NCBI GenBank assembly: GCA_035649235.1
Contig: DASRJX010000107.1
Span: 1 to 8,329, forward strand
From: DASRJX01 sp035649235
GTDB taxonomy: Bacteria; Acidobacteriota; Polarisedimenticolia; Gp22-AA2
Direction: 5' to 3'
DNA length: 8,329 bases
Every line of letters starts with the position of its first letter. Positions within the stretch are counted from its first letter, which is position 1. This document shows, in pieces, positions 1 to 6,673 of this stretch. The notes beneath the pieces are model-generated. The model ran no database searches. It was given only the letters and a program-made list of their open reading frames with translations, and had not been told where the DNA came from. The translations under genes and the position numbers were made by a program.

Positions 1-46
1 CCCCTGACCGCTCGCGGATCTTGTTGAAATCGTTAGACACCACCAC
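1..46 (-). CDS. Possible 5' end of a divergent gene, partial, function unknown
   Basis: On the minus strand, three successive GTG codons (46-44, 43-41, 40-38) lead into an open frame reading SNDFNKIRERSG, which runs off the left edge. Codons from 37 down to 2 mostly end in G or C, like the real genes here, while the bases just upstream (47-70) are AT-richer, as expected at a gene start. No family can be recognised from about 15 residues. There is no well-spaced Shine-Dalgarno: the AAGAGA at 67-62 is about 15 bases from the first GTG. The frame is open only back to a stop at 82-80. It could equally be chance, so treat it as a hint that the gene left of the window is transcribed away from the 82-3417 gene. 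Confidence 0.2.
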   Translation of the reverse strand, partial: MVVSNDFNKIRERSG

Positions 47-66
47 GGAAGTAGGGCATTTTCTCT

Positions 67-72
67 TAGAAT
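67..72 (+). promoter_or_regulatory. Candidate -10 box for the membrane-TPR gene (leaderless start)
   Basis: TAGAAT matches the sigma-70 -10 consensus at five of six positions and ends 9 bases before the ATG at 82. A transcript starting 6-8 bases downstream would begin at about 78-80, giving essentially no leader. This agrees with the absence of any Shine-Dalgarno upstream of that ATG. No good -35 sits at 16-18 bases; the nearest resemblance, TAGACA at 34-39, is too far away. The box is supported only by its match and position. Confidence 0.35.
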
Positions 73-81
73 GAGCGCCCT

Positions 82-3000
82 ATGACCGAGCCCGACGAGC
101 CGCAAAGGGGCGGTGTTGTTCCGGCGGCGCTGCTGGGCGCCTGCCTGATGTCGGTCGCCGCCGCCGGAGCGGCGTTGCCTGCGGGGCTGCGGCTTTTCTC
201 TCTCAGCGCGGGATCGATCGCTCTGTCCGCGGCGGCGGCGACGGCCGCCATCGTGATCGGGGCGGTCCTGGGGGCGCTGCCGCGAGCGCCGGGAGGCGGC
301 CGGGCCGGCGCTGGCGTGGCCTCGCGGCCTGAGATCCTGGCGGCGGGGCTGGCACTCTCGCTCTCCCTGGCCCCGGTCCTGTTCATGGCGGGCCGGGCGG
401 TCTACCTCGCGCTGTGGCCGTTCCTCGGGGGCAAGACGGCCGGAGTCTTCTTCCTGCGCCTGGTGCTGGCGTTCTTCCTGTTCGGTCCTCCCGCGTTCCT
501 GCTGGCGCGCCTCCTTCTGGCGCTGGCGCGGCAGATCGGCGGCGGGCCGGATGGGGTGGGCATCGCGCCGGGCTTCTCGCTGGGAGTCGGAGCGGCGGGA
601 CTGTCTCTCGGTGTCCTGTGCGGCGGAGCGGTCCTGCTGTCCTCACTGGGGATGAAGGGGTCGTTCTACATCGCTCTGGCGCTCGCGGGCATAGGAGCCT
701 CGGCGGCGTTCCTCCTGGGGCGCTTCGCCGGCGCTGACGCGGCCGGTAGCGCGGCGGCCGCCGGTGCGTCGGCCGGTACGGTGGCGGCCTCGGGCCAGGC
801 GGCGCCGGGCACAGCCACCGGAGGGGCGCGCCTCGTCCGGCTGGCGACGTTCCTCTTCGGCTTCGCCATCTGGTGCGCCTTCCTCGGCTGGGACCGGACG
901 CTGGGGCTCGTCCTCGGCCCGACCGAGCAGACGGCGTGGGTGGCGGGAGCGATGCTGCTCCTGGGCCTGGCGTTCGGCGGATTGATGATGAGCGCCGTGG
1001 GCGGCACGACGCGGTCCCTGCTCTTCGTTCCGCTGGCGTCGTTGTCGGCGCTCCTGGTCTACGGCTCGGCGTTCGTCGTGCCCTGGCTCGCGGTCCTCTA
1101 TCTGAAAATGGCGCCGGGGTACGCGGCCGGAGGGCTGGGGACCTTGCTCTCGGCCATCGTCTGCCTGCTGCTGGTGCTCCCGGCGGCGCTCGTCCAGGGA
1201 GCGGTCCTGGCAGGGCTGCCGGACCTCGGGACGACCGGCCGCGCGGATCCGGCCCGCAGGACCGGATCGGCGCTGTCCGCCCTCCTCCTCGGGGCGCTCC
1301 TGGCGGCGCTGGTGACGCCTCTCCTCCTGGTTCCCGCCCTGGGCCTGAGGCGGACGCTGTCGCTCGCGGCCGCGGTCACCCTCCTGGGCACGGCGCTGCT
1401 CCTGGGTGAGGTCCAGGTCGGCCCTCGGCTGCGCCGCGCGCTGGCGGCGGCGGCAGTCGCGGTCGCGGTGATCTTCGGTGTCTTTCCGGCCGCCTGGGAT
1501 CCGCGCATCGTGGCGGCGGGGCTCTATCGTTACGGGTCCACGGCGCCCGATCGGTTCGGATCGACCGACCGGTATCTGGAGGAGAGGCGGAAGCGAGGCG
1601 GTCCGCTCTTCTTCCGCGAAGGACCCGAGGCCTGCGTGATCGTTGACGCGACGCTGGAGACCGCCCCCGGAATTCCGGATGTCGAGACCTACCACCTGAG
1701 CCTGGACGGGCGATCGGCGGCCAACGACGGCGCCGACTTGCGCACCCAGATCCTGACGGGAGAGATTCCCGTCCTCCTGCACGGCCCCACGGAGAACGTC
1801 CTGCTGGTCGACTACCTCACGGGGGAGACCGCGGCGTCGATCCTGCGGCACCCGGTGCGCTCGCTCACGGTCGTCGAGCGCGAGCCGGCGGTCCAGGAGG
1901 CCGGCGCCCTGTTCATCGAGGAGGCCGAGAGCCCGCTGCGCGACAAGAGGCTGCGCAACGTCGTCGACAGCCCGCGGGCGCGGCTCCTGGCCGAGCCCGA
2001 CCGGTATGACGTGATCGTCCTGACGGCCACCGACCCCTGGCTGCCGCACACGGCGGCGCTGATCACCGAGGAAGGATACGCCCTGCTGCGGCGGCGCCTG
2101 CAGCCGCACGGCCTCCTGGCGCAACGTCTGTCGCTCGCCGCCGCGGACGAGGCGAGCCTGAGGACCCTGCTGCGGACCTTCGCCCGGGCCTTCGACTCGG
2201 TGACCGTCTTCCGACTCACGGGGGACGACATCCTCCTCATCGGCTCGGAGGGTCCGCTGCAGCTCAACGCGGGCTGGTTGAGCAACGTGACCTCCTCGAA
2301 TGCCGCGGTCGCCAGCGACCTGAAACGGGCCGTGGCCCTGGGCCCCAACGAGATCATCATGGCTCTCCGCCTCGGAGGGGACGGGCTCCGCCGCCTGCTC
2401 GGGGACGGCCCGCTCAACGACGACGACAGGTCGGAGGTGCAGGTGGCGTCGGTGCGCAACCTGTCGGTGCACCGCAACGTCGACCTGATCCGGGCCATCG
2501 ACGGCGCCTGGAACGGGTTCGGCCCGCTGCTCGACAATTTCGGGGCCACGCCCACGGAACAGTCCGACTTCCTCTACAACCTGGCGAAGTCGCTCCTGGG
2601 TCTGGCCGGCGATCCCGATCGCGCCCTGGAGGTGGCGCGCCAGCTGGCGGGGCTGGGGGAGAGCGCGCGCTCCGGCTGGGTGACGGGCGAGGCGCTGCTG
2701 CAGAAGAAAGACATCGAAGGCGCGGTCCGGGAGTGGGAGTCGGTCCTGGCCAAGGACCCCGGCAACCTCGACGCGCTGTTCAGCCTCGGGACCTTCTACC
2801 TCGACTCGAACGACTACTTCGAGTCCGATCGGTATCTCTCGCAGGCGGCGCGGCTCCACTCCGAGGTCGCGGTGGCGCACTACCATCACGGGCGCGCGCT
2901 GGTGTATCTCGGCCGCCACGAACAGGCGATCGCGGAGCTGCGGAAGGCGCGCGAACTGGCTGGAGGCGGCCAGGCCTATCCGCTGGTGGACTACCTCGTC

Positions 3001-3417
3001 GGACTCTCGGCCGAGAAGCTGGGCCGCCATTCGGAGGCCGCCCAGGCGCTGCAGGACTACCTGAAATGGGCCTACGAGCACAGCAGCATCCTGACGCGGG
3101 TGGAGGTGGACGCCCATCTCAAGCTCGCGGACGTCTTCGACCGGCAGGGAAAGCGGTTCGACGCCCTGCGGCAGCGCCAGAAGGCGGATCAGCTGAAAGG
3201 CAGGATCGAGGCCTACGCGCGCTCGCAGCAGGCCGCCAGTGGATCGGCGCCTGAGGTCGGTCCGGAGGCCGGTCCTGAGGGCTTGCCCCCGTCCGGCGCG
3301 CCGGCGCTTCCCGACGGGCCCGCCCCCGCTCCCGGCGACACTTCGTCGCCCGCCGGCGGGGCCGCACCCCCTGGCCCGCCGGGCGAGGCTCCGCCGCCGC
3401 AGAGCGATGGCCGGTGA
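82..3417 (+). CDS. Polytopic membrane protein with degenerate spermidine-synthase-like domain and TPR tail
   Basis: This 1111-residue protein has three parts. Residues about 12-471 hold roughly 13 hydrophobic segments, interrupted by an Ala/Gly-rich linker (about 215-250). Residues about 510-725 resemble the soluble domain of 'fused MFS/spermidine synthase' proteins: a strand and loop near 537-560 (YHLSLDGRSAANDG, TQILTGEIPVLLH), a Rossmann-like NVLLVDYLTGETAASILRHP (572-591), VVEREPAV (597-604), and YDVIVLTATDPWLP (642-655). In active family members the glycine loop reads like GLGSG and the active-site strand like EPSNPW; here they are DYLTG and TATDPW, so S-adenosyl-type cofactor binding and catalysis are doubtful. 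Residues about 829-1043 form TPR-like helical pairs (e.g. 931-962), probably for protein contacts. Residues 1053-1111 are Pro/Gly/Ala-rich and likely disordered. ATG at 82 is the first possible start, because the frame has stops at 25, 34, 52 and 67. Its end overlaps rnc by 11 bases. Family placement is fairly sure; the biochemical role is unknown. Confidence 0.85.
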   Translation: MTEPDEPQRGGVVPAALLGACLMSVAAAGAALPAGLRLFSLSAGSIALSAAAATAAIVIGAVLGALPRAPGGGRAGAGVASRPEILAAGLALSLSLAPVLFMAGRAVYLALWPFLGGKTAGVFFLRLVLAFFLFGPPAFLLARLLLALARQIGGGPDGVGIAPGFSLGVGAAGLSLGVLCGGAVLLSSLGMKGSFYIALALAGIGASAAFLLGRFAGADAAGSAAAAGASAGTVAASGQAAPGTATGGARLVRLATFLFGFAIWCAFLGWDRTLGLVLGPTEQTAWVAGAMLLLGLAFGGLMMSAVGGTTRSLLFVPLASLSALLVYGSAFVVPWLAVLYLKMAPGYAAGGLGTLLSAIVCLLLVLPAALVQGAVLAGLPDLGTTGRADPARRTGSALSALLLGALLAALVTPLLLVPALGLRRTLSLAAAVTLLGTALLLGEVQVGPRLRRALAAAAVAVAVIFGVFPAAWDPRIVAAGLYRYGSTAPDRFGSTDRYLEERRKRGGPLFFREGPEACVIVDATLETAPGIPDVETYHLSLDGRSAANDGADLRTQILTGEIPVLLHGPTENVLLVDYLTGETAASILRHPVRSLTVVEREPAVQEAGALFIEEAESPLRDKRLRNVVDSPRARLLAEPDRYDVIVLTATDPWLPHTAALITEEGYALLRRRLQPHGLLAQRLSLAAADEASLRTLLRTFARAFDSVTVFRLTGDDILLIGSEGPLQLNAGWLSNVTSSNAAVASDLKRAVALGPNEIIMALRLGGDGLRRLLGDGPLNDDDRSEVQVASVRNLSVHRNVDLIRAIDGAWNGFGPLLDNFGATPTEQSDFLYNLAKSLLGLAGDPDRALEVARQLAGLGESARSGWVTGEALLQKKDIEGAVREWESVLAKDPGNLDALFSLGTFYLDSNDYFESDRYLSQAARLHSEVAVAHYHHGRALVYLGRHEQAIAELRKARELAGGGQAYPLVDYLVGLSAEKLGRHSEAAQALQDYLKWAYEHSSILTRVEVDAHLKLADVFDRQGKRFDALRQRQKADQLKGRIEAYARSQQAASGSAPEVGPEAGPEGLPPSGAPALPDGPAPAPGDTSSPAGGAAPPGPPGEAPPPQSDGR

Positions 3418-4129
3418 GGTGGCGCCCACGGCCCGCCTGGAGGCGCGCCTTGGGCACAAGTTCCGCGATCGCGCCCTCCTCGATCGGGCCCTGACGCATT
3501 CCTCGCTCGCTCACGAGACGGGGAAGGGAAAGGACAACGAGGAGCTGGAGTTCCTCGGAGACGCGCTCCTCGGGTTCCTGATCGCCGAGGCGCTCTTCCG
3601 CCGCTATCCGGGAATGGACGAGGGGGGCCTGTCGAAGTGCAAGGCGTATCTCGTCCGCCGCGACAGCCTGGCCGGGATCGCGCGCGAGATCGATCTCGGC
3701 CCCCATCTCAGGCTCGGCAAGGCGGTCGACAAGGTCACGTCCAGGGTCGGCGAGTCGGTGCTGGCGGACGCGCTCGAGGCCGTGCTGGCGGCCGTCCACC
3801 TGGACGCCGGCGACGAGGCCGCGCGGGCCCTGGTGGAGCGGCTGTTCGGGGCCCGCATGACCGGCCTCGACCGCAACGCCATCGAGCAGAAGGACTACAA
3901 GACGGTCCTGCAGGAGGAGCTGCAGGCCACGGGCAGCCCGCCGCCGCGCTACCGGGTCGGAGCGACCGAGGGTCCTCCGCACCGTCCCACGTTCCTCGTG
4001 GACCTGCTGGTCGACGGCCGGATCGTGGCGCGCGGCCGCGGCGGCACCAAGAAGGATGCGGAGCAGAAGGCGGCGCGCCTGGCGCTGCGCCTCATTCGCC
4101 GGGCGGCGACGGCTGGAAGGCGCGCGTGA
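3407..4129 (+). CDS. rnc: Ribonuclease III
   Basis: A 240-residue double-strand-specific endoribonuclease, expected to be a cytoplasmic homodimer that processes rRNA precursors and cleaves structured mRNAs. The signature NEELEFLGDALLGF spans 44-57. The catalytic acidic residues all align with E. coli E38, E41, D45, E65, D114 and E117: here E45, E48, D52, E72 (in MDEGGLSK), D121 and E124 (in ADALEAVLAAV). The C-terminal double-stranded RNA-binding domain covers about 162-231, with DYKTVLQEELQ at its start and TKKDAEQKAARLAL as the RNA-contacting helix. Length is normal for bacterial RNase III (about 225-250). The ATG at 3407 gives the canonical N-terminus; the same frame extends upstream to 3239, but only as low-complexity Arg/Pro sequence antisense in character to a real protein. 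No well-spaced Shine-Dalgarno precedes it, and the start lies inside the previous gene, so translation is probably coupled to that gene. The usual rnc neighbours (acpP, fabF, era, lepB) are absent here. Its end overlaps the converging glycosyltransferase gene. Confidence 0.97.
   Translation: MAGEVAPTARLEARLGHKFRDRALLDRALTHSSLAHETGKGKDNEELEFLGDALLGFLIAEALFRRYPGMDEGGLSKCKAYLVRRDSLAGIAREIDLGPHLRLGKAVDKVTSRVGESVLADALEAVLAAVHLDAGDEAARALVERLFGARMTGLDRNAIEQKDYKTVLQEELQATGSPPPRYRVGATEGPPHRPTFLVDLLVDGRIVARGRGGTKKDAEQKAARLALRLIRRAATAGRRA
4092..4129. other. Tail-to-tail overlap of rnc and the glycosyltransferase gene
   Basis: The last 38 bases of rnc (stop TGA 4127-4129) are also the last 38 bases of the minus-strand gene (stop TGA 4094-4092). 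Neither gene leaves room for an intergenic terminator: I see only a 4-bp GC stem (CGCC/GGCG) near 4098-4109 and no T-run on either side. Transcripts from both sides must therefore run into the opposite gene, unless they end by Rho or by structures inside coding sequence. Confidence 0.85.
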
Positions 4130-6500
4130 GCGCCTCGTCCTCCTCCGGCTGGCGGCCGCGGGCGCGCAGCTCGCGGATGGCGCCGCGGATGGCGGCCGCC
4201 TGCGGGTGGTTCGGGTTCAGCTCCAGGGCCTTCTCGAAGTCGTAGAGCGCCATCCCGCCCTCGTTCAGCCCGCGATAGAAGATCAGGCCGCGGTTGAAAT
4301 AGACCTGCGCCAGCTGCGCGGGCTCGATCGTGCGGTTGTAGTGGACGGCCGTCTCGATCTCCTTGAGCGCCCGGTTGAATTCGCCTCCCGCGTAGAGGAA
4401 CTCCGCCAGCTCGAGGCGGGCCTGGAGGTCCTCGGGCCAGAGCTCGACCGCCTTCGTCAGCCACTCGCGCGCCTGCTCCGCGTCCCCCTTGAGCGCATAC
4501 GCGAGGGCGAGCTTGCGGTGCGCCGGCAGGTAGGAGGAGACGATCTTCAGGGCCTCGGTGAACTGCTCGATCGCCCGATCGAGGAGCGGCAGCGCCTGCT
4601 GCCGCTTCCCTTGCTCCAGGAAGCCCTGGGCCTGCTGCACGAGCGCCAGCCCGAGCCCGTGGTGGATGCCGACATGGATCCCCTTGAACTGTGCCCCTCG
4701 AGCCACCGATTCAACCTGAAGCTCCTTCAGGAGCGCCTCCCTCGTGACCGCCGATCCGAACTGGCGGCGCAGCGCTTCGTCTCCCGCGGGCCCTGCCGGC
4801 CCCTCCCCCAGGAGAACCAGGCCGGCGTAGAAGCTCTGACGTGCCTTCTCCGGCTCGTTCTGCCCGTAGTAGGCGTTGCCGATCACGAGGGCCTGCTCGA
4901 TCGCCGGGACCACGCCGCGCGGGCGCTCCAGGTTGACGAACCCGAGGGCGACGAGGAAAACGGCACCGGTCGCGGCCGATGCCCTTCCGGGGAGAAGAGC
5001 CCGCGCCCTATCGGTCAGGTCGCCCGCGCGGCCGGCGAAGGCCACCGCCAGGTCCCAGCCTCGCCGGAGGAACCGCCCGGCGGCGATCAGGCCTTCGGCG
5101 GCGAACAACGCCAGGATCGGCACCACCGGCACGCGGAAGCGCGAGAAGTTGAAAAACAGCAGCACCGTCCCCGCGTAGCCGAGGACAAGGACGTGGAGCG
5201 GCAGCAGATCACGGAAGCGCCGGCGGGTCAGGATGGCGCCGAGGAGACCCAGAGGCGCCACCATCCCGAACGTCGAGAACAGGTGCAGCCGGATCGGCAT
5301 CCAGCCGCCGCTCACGGGCACCGCGAGGGTCGGGACGTTGGGGGGCGGCAGCGAGACGTTCAGGGCGGAGAGCAGCGGCGAGAACCACTGCAGGACGAGA
5401 TAGTCGAGGTTGTCGGGGATCTCGTACCAGTTCCAGAAATGTCCGAACTTCATCCACAGGAGCCGGAGCCAGGCGAGCGGCTCGCCGGCGACGAACTTCG
5501 TCCCCTCGCGGAACCAGAACCAGGACGACTCCATCGGCGTCAGGCGCCGGCCCTCGATCTCGGAGGCGCGATCGATGAAATCGGCGTGCTCGTACTGCGG
5601 ATCGGGGCGCACGAAGGGCGGCGGCACGTAGAGGCCGTTGGCGTCGGCGTTGTTGCCGATGAAGAAGACCTCGCCGCCGCCGGTCGTCAGCAGGACGAAT
5701 TCCTTCGACGCAGTCCAGTTGTGCAGCGTCGCCGGGAGGATCGTCAGCGCCGCGCCGCAGGCGAAGGCGGCGGCCGCGCGCAGGCCTTCCCGCTTGAAAC
5801 CGCCACCCAGGTGCACCGTCAGGAGCGCAAGGATTGGGGCCAGGATGATGAAGTTGTCCCGGTCGAGCGTCAGCAGTCCGAAGACGAGCCCCGCGGCGAG
5901 GAAGGCGCCAGCGGCGTTCTTGGTGACGGTCTGCGCGACAGTCACGGCGCCGGCCGCTCCGTCCACTCCGGCCGACGTCGCTCCGGCCGTCCTCCCCGCG
6001 GACGCGATCGACCTGGCGCGATGGAGCGCCAGCGCGAGGAGGATCGTCAGGAGCGGGGAGAGGAAGGTCTTCATGACCTGCCCCTCGTAGAACAGGAACG
6101 GTCCGTAGATCGCCAGGAGGAGCGCGGCCAGGAGGCCGCGCGTGCGATCGAAGTACCGGCAGCCGGCGACGTAGGTGAGGTAGACGGTGCCGGTGCCGGC
6201 GATCGACTGGGCGACGAGGATCGGCGTCACGCCCGTGCCGAACATCTTCATGAACAGGCCGAGCAGGTAGGCGTAGAGCGGACTCTGGACGAACGGCCCG
6301 CTGCCGACCCAGTTGCCGGAGGCAATCCGCTTCGCCCAGTTGTAGTAGAAGCCGGGGTCGAGCTCCTCGGGGACGATCAGGCTCGTGCCGCCGACCTGCC
6401 AGACGTAGGCGAGGCGCAGGAGGAGCGCCAGGCCCAGCACCGCAGGGACCCAGACCCAGTCCGGCAGTCGAAGTCTTTTCGGGAGATCCGGCACCCGCAC
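4092..6500 (-). CDS. GT39/PMT-like membrane glycosyltransferase with C-terminal TPR domain
   Basis: An 802-residue membrane protein of the dolichyl-phosphate-mannose-protein mannosyltransferase/ArnT-like superfamily. Such enzymes use a polyprenyl-phosphate sugar and add it to protein, lipid A or other envelope acceptors outside the inner membrane. After the first membrane helix (about 16-34) comes the first periplasmic loop with PEELDPGFYYNWA (44-56); acidic D48, or E45/E46, is the likely catalytic position. QSPLYAYLLGLF (72-83) and AIYGPFLFYEGQVM (130-143) are family hallmarks. Further membrane segments lie at about 92-110, 122-138, 145-160, 197-229, 240-257, 408-425, 433-450 and 455-475, with NFSRFRVPVVP (451-461) as the late conserved loop. 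An Ala/Gly/Thr-rich insert occupies about 163-193. TPR-like pairs fill about 613-763, e.g. HRKLALAYALKGDAEQAREW (661-680). The start may be GTG 6500 or, better served by a GGAG site, GTG 6494 (codon 3). The sugar and acceptor cannot be read from the sequence. A long open frame on the opposite strand is a composition shadow. Confidence 0.88.
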   Translation of the reverse strand: MRVPDLPKRLRLPDWVWVPAVLGLALLLRLAYVWQVGGTSLIVPEELDPGFYYNWAKRIASGNWVGSGPFVQSPLYAYLLGLFMKMFGTGVTPILVAQSIAGTGTVYLTYVAGCRYFDRTRGLLAALLLAIYGPFLFYEGQVMKTFLSPLLTILLALALHRARSIASAGRTAGATSAGVDGAAGAVTVAQTVTKNAAGAFLAAGLVFGLLTLDRDNFIILAPILALLTVHLGGGFKREGLRAAAAFACGAALTILPATLHNWTASKEFVLLTTGGGEVFFIGNNADANGLYVPPPFVRPDPQYEHADFIDRASEIEGRRLTPMESSWFWFREGTKFVAGEPLAWLRLLWMKFGHFWNWYEIPDNLDYLVLQWFSPLLSALNVSLPPPNVPTLAVPVSGGWMPIRLHLFSTFGMVAPLGLLGAILTRRRFRDLLPLHVLVLGYAGTVLLFFNFSRFRVPVVPILALFAAEGLIAAGRFLRRGWDLAVAFAGRAGDLTDRARALLPGRASAATGAVFLVALGFVNLERPRGVVPAIEQALVIGNAYYGQNEPEKARQSFYAGLVLLGEGPAGPAGDEALRRQFGSAVTREALLKELQVESVARGAQFKGIHVGIHHGLGLALVQQAQGFLEQGKRQQALPLLDRAIEQFTEALKIVSSYLPAHRKLALAYALKGDAEQAREWLTKAVELWPEDLQARLELAEFLYAGGEFNRALKEIETAVHYNRTIEPAQLAQVYFNRGLIFYRGLNEGGMALYDFEKALELNPNHPQAAAIRGAIRELRARGRQPEEDEALTRAFQPSPPGE

Positions 6501-6503
6501 TCC
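6500..6503 (-). promoter_or_regulatory. Shine-Dalgarno-like GGAG favouring GTG at 6494
   Basis: Read on the minus strand, GGAG (6503-6500) is followed after five bases (6499-6495) by GTG at 6494-6492, the third codon of the longest version of the glycosyltransferase. The longer start, GTG 6500-6498, overlaps this GGAG and has no ribosome-binding site of its own. This argues for starting two codons later (800 residues), with no effect on the domains. Confidence 0.45.
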
Positions 6504-6522
6504 ACGCGCGAGAAAGCGGGGG

Positions 6523-6531
6523 ATTATAGCA
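6523..6531 (-). promoter_or_regulatory. Extended -10 promoter of the glycosyltransferase gene
   Basis: On the minus strand the sequence TGCTATAAT is a perfect extended -10 element (TGn plus TATAAT). It stands out in GC-rich surroundings. No TTGACA-like hexamer lies 16-18 bases upstream (the bases there are G-rich), which is typical of extended -10 promoters. Transcription would start near 6515-6517, leaving a leader of only about 15-20 bases before the GTG start. Confidence 0.6.
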
Positions 6532-6597
6532 GAGCGGATCTCGCCACCCCGTCGTGCCGGGCGCTTCGCCGGGGCCCGGGAACCCCTCGATCAAGTC

Positions 6598-6627
6598 TTG
6601 ACATGACAGCGGCATCGCTGCTAGCGT
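6598..6627 (+). promoter_or_regulatory. Sigma-70-type promoter of the FG-GAP protein gene
   Basis: A perfect -35 hexamer TTGACA (6598-6603) is followed after 18 bases by TAGCGT (6622-6627), a weaker -10 preceded by TG (6619-6620) as an extended -10. Transcription would begin near 6634, giving a leader of about 40 bases that carries the strong ribosome-binding site. It faces away from the minus-strand promoter at 6523-6531. The two -10 elements are about 90 bases apart, so the 173-base intergenic region (6501-6673) serves as a divergent regulatory region. I see no clear operator palindrome in it. Confidence 0.6.
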
Positions 6628-6660
6628 GCAATCAACCGCGCGGGCAGTTTTCTGTAAAGC

Positions 6661-6667
6661 GAGGAGG
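6661..6667 (+). promoter_or_regulatory. Strong ribosome-binding site
   Basis: GAGGAGG, close to the full anti-Shine-Dalgarno complement, ends six bases before the ATG at 6674. It fixes the start of the secreted FG-GAP protein and is the only strong Shine-Dalgarno in the window. Confidence 0.85.
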
Positions 6668-6673
6668 CCGTTT

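Noticed and set aside
71..85. Four-codon upstream frame (ATG 71 to TGA 83-85) as a regulatory leader peptide
   Set aside because: It has no ribosome-binding site and probably lies upstream of or at the transcription start; the ATGA overlap is likely chance.
3239..3406. Upstream extension of rnc to ATG 3239
   Set aside because: The extra 56 residues are Arg/Pro low-complexity sequence lying in the tail of the first gene; starting at 3407 gives the normal RNase III N-terminus and length.
3240..3417. Pro/Gly/Ala-rich 3' end of the first gene as a DNA repeat or recombination site
   Set aside because: The repetition (GPEAGPEG, PPGPPGEAPPP) is at protein level, a disordered tail, with no exact DNA repeat unit of note.
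643..3459. A 938-codon open frame on the minus strand opposite the first gene
   Set aside because: Its product is dominated by Arg, Gln, Glu, Gly and Pro without domains or hydrophobic structure, as expected for the mirror of a GC-rich gene. The plus-strand protein has clear membrane, Rossmann-like and TPR parts.
4095..4115. Short GC stem (CGCC/GGCG) near the end of rnc as a terminator
   Set aside because: The stem is only about 4 bp and no T-run follows on either strand; such stems are expected by chance at this GC content.
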